A stretch of 9,883 nucleotides of DNA, taken from NCBI GenBank assembly GCA_016793585.1, contig JAEUJR010000403.1, forward strand, positions 1 through 9,883. The letters run 5' to 3'. The stretch is from Archangium sp. (GTDB lineage Bacteria > Myxococcota > Myxococcia > Myxococcales > Myxococcaceae). The position numbers and the translations under genes were made by a program. This document shows, one piece after another, positions 1 through 9,577 of the stretch. The notes under the pieces were generated by a model that saw only the letters and a program-made list of their open reading frames with translations, was not told the DNA's origin and did not search any database. How positions within the stretch are numbered: the first letter of the stretch is position 1; each line of letters begins with the position of its first letter.

Positions 1-1054
<1,054 letters not shown>

Positions 1055-1080
1055 TCAGCGACCGCTTCTGAAGTGCCGTC

Positions 1081-1123
1081 AGGGCCGGTGTCTCCTTCGC
1101 GGAGTCACCGGCCTTGTCGTTTT
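1081..1123 (+). terminator. Rho-independent terminator of rpsA
   Basis: An 8-bp arm GGCCGGTG (1083-1090) pairs perfectly with CACCGGCC (1106-1113). After a T-T mismatch, CTCC (1092-1095) pairs with GGAG (1101-1104) around a five-base TTCGC loop. The stem is followed by TTGTCGTTTT (1114-1123). It lies 27 bp after the rpsA stop codon, the expected place for the end of the rpsA transcript, and it isolates the following gene from rpsA. Confidence 0.9.
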
Positions 1124-1150
1124 CGGGCGGTGCCGAGTTGTGGCAAACGG

Positions 1151-2293
1151 GTGGCGGTGCGGCGCGCGGCCTTCGTCATCGGCATCGTCGGGTTGATCGC
1201 GGTGGCTCCGCTCGCCGCCGTGCCGTCGTACGACTTTCCCGAAGCGCGGCCGTTCTCGGGCTCGACCTGGCGCAACCCGTATGAAGGCTGGTGGAGCGGC
1301 TTTCAGAAGGTGAACCTGCACTCGCACTCGAGGGCGTGGGGCGGCCTCACCGCAGGTGCCTCGTCAGCAGAAGAGCTCGCGAGCACCTACGCCCAGTGGG
1401 GCTTCAAGGCGCTGGCGATCTCGAACTACTTCGAGGTGACGCGCATCACCGAGCCTCCGTTGCCGATGGTGCGCGCCTACGAACATGGGCTGAACTTCAC
1501 CAAGAGCCATCGGCTGGTGCTCGGCACCGACGACGTGGTGCCGTTCGACTTTCCCTTCTCGACCCGCTCGGCGCGGCAGTGGGTGCTCGACGCCATCAGC
1601 CGGCCGGGTGCGCTGGTGGGCCTGAACCATCCCTCGCTCCGTCAGGGCCACGCCTGCGCCGACACCGAGGCGCTCACGGGCTACCAGCTCTTCGAGGTGC
1701 ACAACGCCTACGCGACGTCGGCCTTCGAGTGGGACTGCGCCTTGTCGGCCGGCCGTCTCGTGTGGGCGACGGGAAACGACGACTCGCACTCCACGCGCGA
1801 AGAGGGCATCGGCATCGCCTGGAACATGGTGGGCACGCAGGCCCTCGACGAGGCCTCGATTCTGAGCGCCTTGGGGCAGGGCCGCTCGTACGTGGCGCGC
1901 GGTGAACGCGGCCAGATGGACGCAGAGCTGCTCGGGCTGACCGTCGAGCCCTCTGGAGCGATGCGCGTCGAGCTGAGTCAGCCCGCGGCTCGGGTGGAGT
2001 GGCTGACCGATGGCGGCGCCGTACGGCAGGTCGATCTCGACGTCGATCGATCGACCTTCACGCCGCACCCGCACGATCACTACGTGCGCGTCGTGGTGCG
2101 TACGCCGCGCACCGAGCTGGTGCTCAACCCCGTCGTCCGCAGCGGCAGTTGGGCGGCACCGGTCGCGTCGATCGACTGGCCCCTGACCTTCGCCTCGTGG
2201 GCTGCCTGGCTGCTCGGCGCCATGGCGGTGGCATGGCTGGGCAGGCCGAGAAAACACCTGCGGCTCGTCGAGCCCATGCAGCGCGCGGCCTGA
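1151..2293 (+). CDS. Membrane-anchored PHP-domain (CehA/McbA-like) metallohydrolase family protein
   Basis: This predicted 380-aa protein has the layout of PHP-superfamily phosphoesterase-like proteins. Visible pieces are an N-terminal hydrophobic export segment (about residues 6-24), motif I HSH (H57, H59) within VNLHSHSRAW, GLNHPS with H160, EVHN with H184, and a late D-x-H motif in GNDDSHS (D211, H213). A C-terminal hydrophobic segment (FASWAAWLLGAMAVAWL) precedes a basic tail, so the catalytic domain is probably periplasmic and anchored. PHP enzymes usually hydrolyse phosphoesters or similar bonds using two or three metals; the substrate here cannot be read. The usual T-D-H motif after the first helix reads SNY (residues 91-93), and the usual metal-binding Glu region reads GTDD (D127, D128), so metal binding may be altered. 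GTG at 1151 was chosen because longer frames run through the rpsA terminator; GTG at 1130 or 1157 is also possible, and no strong Shine-Dalgarno decides it. No clear promoter was seen between terminator and start. Confidence 0.75.
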   Translation: MAVRRAAFVIGIVGLIAVAPLAAVPSYDFPEARPFSGSTWRNPYEGWWSGFQKVNLHSHSRAWGGLTAGASSAEELASTYAQWGFKALAISNYFEVTRITEPPLPMVRAYEHGLNFTKSHRLVLGTDDVVPFDFPFSTRSARQWVLDAISRPGALVGLNHPSLRQGHACADTEALTGYQLFEVHNAYATSAFEWDCALSAGRLVWATGNDDSHSTREEGIGIAWNMVGTQALDEASILSALGQGRSYVARGERGQMDAELLGLTVEPSGAMRVELSQPAARVEWLTDGGAVRQVDLDVDRSTFTPHPHDHYVRVVVRTPRTELVLNPVVRSGSWAAPVASIDWPLTFASWAAWLLGAMAVAWLGRPRKHLRLVEPMQRAA

Positions 2294-3682
2294 ACGAGCT
2301 CAGAGCAGATCGACGATGAGGGCTGGCGCCGCAGCAGGCGTGCGCTCGAGGCTGCAGAAGCTCGTCGTCTGATCCCAGTTCCGGTTGCCCTGGCTGTCGG
2401 GAGCCGGCACGCGATCGACGATCGGCGCGTGCTGAACGAACAGCCCATGCTGGGCCCAGGTGCCGTTCACCCAGTTCTGCACGGCTGCGGTGACGTTCCA
2501 GGCGACCGCGCCCGTCGTCGCCGGAGCGAGGATCAGCGGCGCGTTCACGTACCACTGGGGCATCGTGTTGTAGGTGACCGAGTTGGGGCTCCACGGGCCC
2601 GCGAGCGCAAACGCCGCGTACGTCGCATTGAGCGGCAGCAGCGACTGGCCCTGCACGGGCCCCGGAGCCAGCTGACACGGCGTCATCTCGAGCCAGGCCG
2701 CGACGACGGTGCGCCCGGCCAGGGACGAGGTGTTGAACTGCAGCACCGTGCCGCCGCAGTTGTGGAACTGGTAGAACCCGCCCGCTCCGTTGGGGAACGC
2801 CGTGAAGAAGCAGCCCACGCTGTCGTAGTCGTTGAGCCGAATGTTCTGGTTGTTCGAGGCGGCGGTGCTCTCCATCACCACCACGTCTGCAGTGGTCACC
2901 AGCCTCGAGCGGATCGGCGTCGTGAAGGCGGCGACGTTCGAAGGGGCAGACTGAACCGTTCCCCGCGCGGTGCGCACCCGCAGCCAGTACGCGGTGCCAG
3001 GCGTCATCTGCGCGAGGCCTCCCGTCGTGGTGTTCGCAGGCAACTGAAAGACGGCAGAGAACGGGCCCGCGGCCGCGGTGGCGATCTCGACGTCGAAGCC
3101 AGTCTCGTTGGTGGTCTGCTCGGAGAAGCTGAAGCTGGCTTCGGTCGCCGACAGCAACGTGACCTGAAGGTTGGTCGGAGCCGCGAGCGGCGCCGTCACG
3201 CTGGCAGAGACCGTGCTGGTGGTCGCCGAGCCACTGTATTGCTGCGTGCCGCTGACGGCGGGCGCCGTGCGCAGCCGGTAGTAATAGGTCACGCCAGGCA
3301 GCACCGTGGTGTCGTCCCACGTCGTGTTCCGCGGCAGCGCCGGAATGGAGAAGAAGTACGAGCTGCGCCCCACTTCATTGAAGGGCCCCGTCGAGCTGGT
3401 CGCGCGCTCGATGACGACCGTTTCGCAGGGGAAGTTCGCGAAGGTGAAGCCGACGCGAATGAGCGAGCCGACAGCCGTGGCCGAGATCGCCGTCGGTTGG
3501 GCACACAACATGCCGATCACGACACCGCCTGCGTAGACACTGGTCTGCGCCCAGTTCGAAACCGAGAGGCCCGAGCTGGCTCGCACCCGGTAGTAGTTGG
3601 TGCCGAACGCGGGAGCCGTGTCGATCCAGCTCGTGGTGTCTGCCGGAACGAACTTCGATGACGGCCAGTTCACGCCATCGGT

Positions 3683-3685
3683 CTA
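3683..3685 (-). other. In-frame amber (TAG) codon disrupting the FnIII lipoprotein gene
   Basis: Read on the minus strand the codons are CGG TAG ACC GAT GGC GTG AAC TGG. The FnIII sequence continues on both sides in the same frame, so this is a base substitution and not a frameshift. A single change from TCG (Ser) is the simplest origin, but other sense codons one base away (Leu, Trp, Gln, Glu, Lys, Tyr) are possible. Confidence 0.9.
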
Positions 3686-4370
3686 CCGCATGATCTCGTA
3701 GCGCCCCTCGGCCTGCGATTGATCGGACCAGGTGAACCGAACGACTCCGGCGTTGTTGATGACCTCCTGAACCGCGGCCGGCATCGTCGGCACGTTCGGC
3801 GGGAGCGTGATGCCAGCCACCGTCAGCGTGTACGGCGAAGCGCCGAGCGCGTTGATGGCCCTGATGCGGTAGTGGAACGGCGTGCCCGGCGCGAGGCCCG
3901 TGTCGACGACCGAGGTCGAACCCGGTGGGCGAGTGACGAACGTGAAGAACGGCCCTTGCGCAACAGGAGCGCGCTGAACCTCGAAGCCCGTCTCGTTGGT
4001 CGAGCTGTCGGCCCACGTGATGGTGAGCGAGTTCTCGGTTGGCGAACCGACCGCTGGCATCGTCGGTGCGTCGGGCGGACCGTTGAGAATGACGGGCGTG
4101 GCGGACACAGGCGTCGTCCAGGCGCTCGGCGTTCCATTCGTCACGGCGCGCAAGCGGTACCAGACGGTGGTTCCCGAGGTGAGGCCGGTGTCGAGGTGCG
4201 TGACGGCGGAGCCCGCAGCTTGAACCACCAACGAGAACGGTCCCGAAGCTGTCGAGCCACGCTCGAGCTCGTAGATGGAAGGGGGCACCGTTGCGGAGGC
4301 CCAGGTGAGGCGCACGCTGGTCGAGCTCTCCACGGTCGCGGCGAATCCCGTCGGGGTCGGGGGCGCTCCA

Positions 4371-4460
4371 CCACCACCGACGGAGCCACCACCGACGGAG
4401 CCACCACCGACGGAGCCGCCACCGACGGAACCGCCACCGACGGAACCGCCACCGACGGAA
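4371..4460 (-). repeat. 15-bp minisatellite, six units, encoding (SVGGG)n
   Basis: Six head-to-tail 15-bp units lie in the lipoprotein gene. On the plus strand, units 1-3 (4371-4415) are CCACCACCGACGGAG and units 4-6 (4416-4460) are CCGCCACCGACGGAA. The two versions differ at two positions, both wobble bases of Gly codons, so all units encode the same S-V-G-G-G pentapeptide. The unit length is a multiple of three, so gain or loss of units keeps the reading frame and only changes linker length between the lipid anchor and the FnIII domains. Confidence 0.9.
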
Positions 4461-4736
4461 CCACCAGCATCGCCACCGGCCGAACCTCCGGCACCGCTCC
4501 CACCCGCCGACCCTCCTGCGTCACCACCCCCACCCGAGCCTCCACCAACACCGCCAGCCGATCCCCCACCGGCGCCGGCGTCGAACCCAGTCCGGCCTCC
4601 AGCGATCGCGCTGCTCCCGCCGCCCACCCCAGAAGTGCCACCGCCCTGGGTTCCCGCATCAGGGTTCGTCTGCATGCCGCCGCACGCGCCCAGCAGCAGC
4701 GCCACCACAACGCCTTGGAATTGCTTCAAGTTGGGA

Positions 4737-4741
4737 CTCCC
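4737..4741 (-). promoter_or_regulatory. Shine-Dalgarno site fixing the lipoprotein TTG start
   Basis: GGGAG on the minus strand lies 7 nt before TTG at 4729. That start puts the signal peptide and lipobox directly at the N terminus. A longer frame from 4864 would add 45 unlikely residues and overlap the divergent gene's start. Confidence 0.7.
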
Positions 4742-4853
4742 GGAAACGAATGACTTCGATGCGACCCTGAAGACGCTCCCAAACCCTTCGACGGGACACC
4801 ACAACTCGGAGAGAACCCGGCGTTGGCTCCCGCTGTCCGACAGGCCCCCACTC

Positions 4854-4857
4854 GGAG
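4854..4857 (+). promoter_or_regulatory. Shine-Dalgarno site of the first DUF2330 gene
   Basis: GGAG lies 5 nt before ATG 4863. This selects the ATG that begins a clean signal peptide, not the much longer upstream frame, which would run antisense through the lipoprotein's Gly-rich linker. Confidence 0.7.
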
Positions 4858-4862
4858 AACAC

Positions 4863-6431
4863 ATGATCCGCCTGCTGCTGCCCCTCGTTCTCGTCGCCGA
4901 ATCAGCCCACGCCTTCTGCGGCTTCTACGTGTCGGGCGGCGGCGCCGAGCTGTTCAACAACGCCACCCAGGTCGCCCTCATGCGCAACGGCACCCGCACC
5001 GTGCTGTCGATGCAGAACGACTACCAGGGGCCGCCCGAAGACTTCGCGATGGTGATCCCGGTGCCGGTCGTCCTCAAGAAGGAGCAGGTGAAGATCCTCA
5101 AGAAGCCGATCTTCACGAAGCTCGACACGCTCTCGGCGCCGCGGCTCGTCGAGTACTGGGAGCAGGACCCGTGCCCGAAGGAGCTCGAAGGCTTCGGCGG
5201 GCTGGGGCTTCGTGGCGTGGGCTCGGGTGGTGGCGGGATTGGTTACGGCGCCGGGCTCAGTCTCGGGGGGCGATCGCGCGTGCGCGTCGAGGCCGAGTTC
5301 GACGTCGGCGAGTACGAGATCGTGATCCTCTCGGCCGAAGACGCGCTCTCGCTCGAGCAGTGGCTCGCCGAGAAGAACTACAAGATCCCCTCGGGCGCGG
5401 CGCCGCTGTTCCGCCCGTACATTCAGCAGGGCATGAAGTTCTTCGTCGCGAAGGTGAACGTGAAGAAGGTCGCGTTCGAGAAGGGGCGGGCGACGTTGTC
5501 TCCGCTGCGCTTCCACTACGACTCCGAGAAGTTCGAGCTGCCGGTGCGCCTGGGACTCATCAACTCGAAAGACACGCAGGATCTGATCATTCACGTGCTC
5601 GCGCGCAACCAGCGCTACGAGGTCGCGAACCTGCCGAACGTGACGATCCCCACCAACATCGATCTCGTGCCGAGCGCGAAGAGCGAGTTCGGGCCGTTCT
5701 ACGCGTCGCTGTTCGACAAGACGCAGTCGAAGGTGAAGGGCAGCGTGGTGACGGAGTATTCGTGGGACGCCCAGAGCTGCGACCCGTGCCCGACGCCGCC
5801 GCTCAGCGACACCGAGCTGACCGAACTGGGCCTCGACGTGATCGACCCCGCCGCGGAGTACGTGGAGCCCGAGATCGAAGTGAAGAACGCCGACAAGCTG
5901 ACGCCCCAGCAGAAGCAGGTGCTGGACGCGATGCTCGTCAACACCAAGCGTCAGCTCAAGGCGCAGCTCGATCGACGCAGCAGGGGCTCCGGCTTCGTCG
6001 TGACCCGCCTGCACGCCCGGTACACGAAGGAGTCGCTCGGTGAAGATCTCGTCTTCCGCGCCGCGACGCCGATTCAGGGAGGCCGCGAGTGGATGAAGGA
6101 CGCCGAGACCGGCCTCGAGCGTGGCGCGATGGCGGGCACCATGAACAACTTCCAGGCTCGCTACGCGATTCGCTACCCGTGGCCTGGTCCCGCCACCTGC
6201 AAGAACCCGCAATGGGGCGTCTGGGGCGGCAAACCCTCGAAGAACGGCGAAGAGGACTTCTCGGGCGCAGGCAAGACCGCAGGCTCGGCCACCAACACCG
6301 CCTTCGTGAAGCGCGACAAGCCGATCGAGAAGCTGATCGAGAGCCCGATCGCCGAGCTCGATCTGAAGGCGCGGAAGACGGGCGCTGGGCTGTCGTTGAA
6401 GGCGAAGCCGGCTCCGAAGGCCACGCCGTGA
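4863..6431 (+). CDS. Secreted DUF2330 family protein, copy 1
   Basis: This 522-aa protein is the first of three tandem DUF2330 paralogs. A Sec signal peptide (residues 1-17, ending SAHA) precedes a mature start FCGFYV, placing Cys19 at position +2; Phe before the Cys does not fit a lipobox, so a soluble exported protein is expected. The conserved core includes GAELFNNATQV, RNGTRTVLSMQN, FAMVIPVPVV, LVEYWEQDPC, VGEYEIVILSAEDA, LFRPYIQQGMKFFVAKVN and SEKFELPVRLGLIN. Its five cysteines (19, 104, 306, 309, 446) all recur in the other copies, with C306/C309 in SCDPCP. Copy 1 differs in having a Gly-rich linker after Cys104 (about residues 105-139) and an extended, Lys/Ala-rich C terminus after KNPQWG. 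No C-terminal membrane helix is visible. The biochemical role of DUF2330 is not known to me. The gene opens an apparent operon of four exported proteins. Confidence 0.85.
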   Translation: MIRLLLPLVLVAESAHAFCGFYVSGGGAELFNNATQVALMRNGTRTVLSMQNDYQGPPEDFAMVIPVPVVLKKEQVKILKKPIFTKLDTLSAPRLVEYWEQDPCPKELEGFGGLGLRGVGSGGGGIGYGAGLSLGGRSRVRVEAEFDVGEYEIVILSAEDALSLEQWLAEKNYKIPSGAAPLFRPYIQQGMKFFVAKVNVKKVAFEKGRATLSPLRFHYDSEKFELPVRLGLINSKDTQDLIIHVLARNQRYEVANLPNVTIPTNIDLVPSAKSEFGPFYASLFDKTQSKVKGSVVTEYSWDAQSCDPCPTPPLSDTELTELGLDVIDPAAEYVEPEIEVKNADKLTPQQKQVLDAMLVNTKRQLKAQLDRRSRGSGFVVTRLHARYTKESLGEDLVFRAATPIQGGREWMKDAETGLERGAMAGTMNNFQARYAIRYPWPGPATCKNPQWGVWGGKPSKNGEEDFSGAGKTAGSATNTAFVKRDKPIEKLIESPIAELDLKARKTGAGLSLKAKPAPKATP

Positions 6432-6524
6432 TGCGGTGAGTCGGAACGGGCGGCGGGCGGCGAACGTCCCACCGCGCGCTCGTGAACTCGCTACAGTCCG
6501 CGCGCTCTCGCAGGGGGAACTGAC
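6432..6524 (+). promoter_or_regulatory. Gap between DUF2330 copies 1 and 2, with a possible weak internal promoter
   Basis: This 93-bp gap is the largest in the four-gene cluster. TACAGT at 6492-6497 resembles a -10 element placed 27 bp before the next ATG, but no good -35 lies 16-18 bp upstream. The 10-bp direct repeat CCGCGCGCTC (6472-6481 and 6498-6507) brackets it; its GCGCGC core is self-complementary. The evidence for a promoter is weak. Confidence 0.25.
6512..6517 (+). promoter_or_regulatory. Shine-Dalgarno site of the second DUF2330 gene
   Basis: AGGGGG lies 7 nt before ATG 6525, a strong purine-rich site at good spacing, and it supports that start. Confidence 0.75.
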
Positions 6525-8045
<1,521 letters not shown>

Positions 8046-8056
8046 GGAACCAAACC

Positions 8057-9574
8057 ATGAAGATCCTGGCGGCAGTAATGGTCGCGCTGATGTCGACGTC
8101 GGCCTCGGCGTTCTGTGGCTTCTATGTGGCAGGCGGTGGCGCCGAGCTGTTCAACAACGCCACCCAGGTGGTGCTCATGCGCAACGGCACACGCACGGTG
8201 CTGTCGATGCAGAACAACTACCAGGGGCCCGCAGAAGACTTCGCGATGGTCGTTCCGGTGCCGGTGGTGCTGCAGAAAGAGAACGTGAAGACGCTCAACC
8301 GGGCGATCTTCGACAAGGTCGACAAGCTCTCGGCGCCGCGGCTCGTCGAGTACTGGGAGCAGGACCCCTGCTACCAGCCGCCTCCGCCCCGACCCATGCG
8401 CTCGATGGCCAAGATGGCTCCGACGATGGACATGCTGGCCGAGAGCGCTCCGGCCGCGCGCGACTACGGCGTGAAGATCGAGGCGAAGTTCGAGGTCGGC
8501 GAGTACGAGATCGTCATCCTCTCGGCGAAAGACGCGCTCGGGCTCGACCGCTTCCTGCGCGACAGCAAATACAAGATCCCCGAAGGGGCCGAGCCGCTGT
8601 TTCGCCCGTACGTGCAGCAGGGCATGAAGTTCTTCGTCGCCAAGGTGAACGCGAAGAAGGTCTCCTTCACCAACGGGCAGGCGAAGCTGTCGCCGCTGCG
8701 CTTCCACTACGACTCCGAGAAGTTCGAGCTGCCGGTGCGCCTCGGCCTCATCAACGCGAAGGACAAGCAGGACCTGATCGTGCACGTGCTCGCGCGCAAC
8801 CAGCGGTACGAGGCGGCGAACTACCCGAACGTCACGATTCCCACGAACATCGATCTCGTGCCCAGCACCAAGAACGAGTTCGGCCCGTTCTACGCGTCGC
8901 TCTTCGACAAGACGCAGGCGAAGGTGAAGGGCAGCGTCGTGACCGAGTACTCGTGGGACTCGAACAGCTGCGACCCATGCCCGATCCCCGCGCTCGACGA
9001 GTCTGATCTGACGACGCTCGGCCTCGACGTGCTCGACTCGGCGAAGTTCGTCGCGCCCGAGATCGAGGTGAAGAACATGGACAAGCTCGACCCGCAGGAT
9101 CAGCAGACCGTCACCCAGTACCTGAACGCGATTCAGCAGCAGGTTCGCGCGCGGCACTCGAACGGCCAGGGCGCCTGGGGCTTCGTGCTGACCCGCCTGC
9201 ACGCGCGCTACGACAAGGCGTCGCTCGGAGAAGATCTCGTCTTCAAGGCCGCGCCGCCGATCGCCGGCGGCCGCGAGTTTCTCACCAACGGCGCCACGCT
9301 CGAGCAGGGCGCCGTCTCGTACGGCAACAACCAGTTCCAGGGCCGCTACGCGATTCGGTACCCGTGGACCGGGCCGATCGCCTGCAAGAACCCGATTCGT
9401 GGCCGCTGGGGCGGGAACCCGAACGGAGGCGCCGCTCCGCCGATGGCTGCGCAAGACACCGCGTTTGCTCCCCGCGGAAAGGATCTCGGAACGTTCGCCG
9501 AGAGCCCGGTGTCGGAGCTGGGCGTCGTGGGGAAGAAGCAGCGCGCCGGTCAGCCCGTCAATCTGAAGAACTGA
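8057..9574 (+). CDS. Secreted DUF2330 family protein, copy 3
   Basis: This 505-aa paralog starts at ATG 8057, which directly gives a compact signal peptide (MKILAAVMVALMSTSASA) before FCGFYV; Cys20 is at mature position +2. The five shared cysteines are 20, 105, 305, 308 and 443. The core motifs match copies 1 and 2, including the three-way shared EYWEQDPC and SEKFELPVRLGLIN stretches. After Cys105 it has its own linker, rich in Pro, Met and Ala (YQPPPPRPMRSMAKMAP), to about residue 139. The middle segment following SCDPCPIPALD is also more divergent (Gln-rich around QQQVRA). It lies 11 bp after copy 2 and 3 bp before the cytochrome gene, so all are probably on one transcript. The function is unknown; export and conserved cysteines suggest a role in the periplasm or at the surface. 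Confidence 0.85.
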   Translation: MKILAAVMVALMSTSASAFCGFYVAGGGAELFNNATQVVLMRNGTRTVLSMQNNYQGPAEDFAMVVPVPVVLQKENVKTLNRAIFDKVDKLSAPRLVEYWEQDPCYQPPPPRPMRSMAKMAPTMDMLAESAPAARDYGVKIEAKFEVGEYEIVILSAKDALGLDRFLRDSKYKIPEGAEPLFRPYVQQGMKFFVAKVNAKKVSFTNGQAKLSPLRFHYDSEKFELPVRLGLINAKDKQDLIVHVLARNQRYEAANYPNVTIPTNIDLVPSTKNEFGPFYASLFDKTQAKVKGSVVTEYSWDSNSCDPCPIPALDESDLTTLGLDVLDSAKFVAPEIEVKNMDKLDPQDQQTVTQYLNAIQQQVRARHSNGQGAWGFVLTRLHARYDKASLGEDLVFKAAPPIAGGREFLTNGATLEQGAVSYGNNQFQGRYAIRYPWTGPIACKNPIRGRWGGNPNGGAAPPMAAQDTAFAPRGKDLGTFAESPVSELGVVGKKQRAGQPVNLKN

Positions 9575-9577
9575 GCC

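Larger units (their letters stand above)
2300..4729 (-). pseudogene. FnIII-repeat / DNRLRE-domain surface lipoprotein, interrupted by an in-frame amber codon
   Basis: One minus-strand frame of 810 codons runs from TTG at 4729 to TGA at 2300-2302, broken only by TAG at 3683-3685. The start is supported by GGGAG seven bases upstream and by an immediate lipoprotein signal (MKQFQGVVVALLLGAC, lipobox Cys16). A Gly/Ser/Ala/Val linker follows to about residue 122, including six SVGGG units. Then come five fibronectin type III domains (roughly 123-212, 218-308, 311-402, 408-505, 515-604), with repeated GPF and Y-R-(L/I/V)-R signatures. About 612-808 is a DNRLRE/CBM96-like domain, recognised from VTAAVQNWVNG and the SVTYNTMPQW region. 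The amber codon falls in FnIII domain 3 (...YEIMR-stop-TDGVNW...), where homology continues in the same frame with no indel. The first part alone would give a 348-aa lipoprotein with a half domain. The second part has a GTG (3673) but no ribosome site. Intact, it would be a surface protein, perhaps adhesive or carbohydrate-binding. Sequencing error or recoding cannot be excluded. Confidence 0.8.
4730..4862. promoter_or_regulatory. Divergent intergenic region between the lipoprotein gene and the DUF2330 operon
   Basis: These 133 bp must hold the promoters of both divergent units, but no convincing -35/-10 or sigma-54 pair could be picked by eye on either strand. Two small features are visible: a near-direct repeat ACTCGGAGAGAAC (4804-4816) and ACTCGGAGAAC (4850-4860), the second containing the ribosome site of the first DUF2330 gene, and a perfect 11-bp palindrome CTGTCCGACAG at 4833-4843 between them. 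Either could be an operator; both could be chance. Confidence 0.4.

Noticed and set aside
1073..1150. An upstream-extended start of the PHP gene
   Set aside because: It would place coding sequence through the rpsA terminator hairpin. The export segment begins just after the later GTG codons.
2429..3661. A 410-codon plus-strand frame opposite the FnIII/DNRLRE region
   Set aside because: Arg/Gly/Val-rich shadow sequence with no domain. The minus strand gives clear FnIII and DNRLRE signatures through the same region.
2300..3673. The distal lipoprotein part as a separate intact gene starting at GTG 3673
   Set aside because: The GTG lies inside FnIII domain 3, has no Shine-Dalgarno site or signal peptide, and is in frame with the upstream part across the TAG. 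A broken single gene explains it better.
4371..4460. The 15-bp repeat array as a CRISPR
   Set aside because: The units are directly adjacent without spacers and encode a regular pentapeptide inside a lipoprotein linker.
4275..4862. A plus-strand Pro-rich N-terminal extension with PPPTE repeats fused to the first DUF2330 protein
   Set aside because: It is the antisense reading of the SVGGG linker and FnIII domain 1 of the lipoprotein. The ATG at 4863 has a ribosome site and begins a proper signal peptide that would be buried in the longer version.
6472..6507. The GCGCGC repeats between DUF2330 copies 1 and 2 as a terminator
   Set aside because: The arms are short, the loop would be about 20 nt, and no T-run follows.
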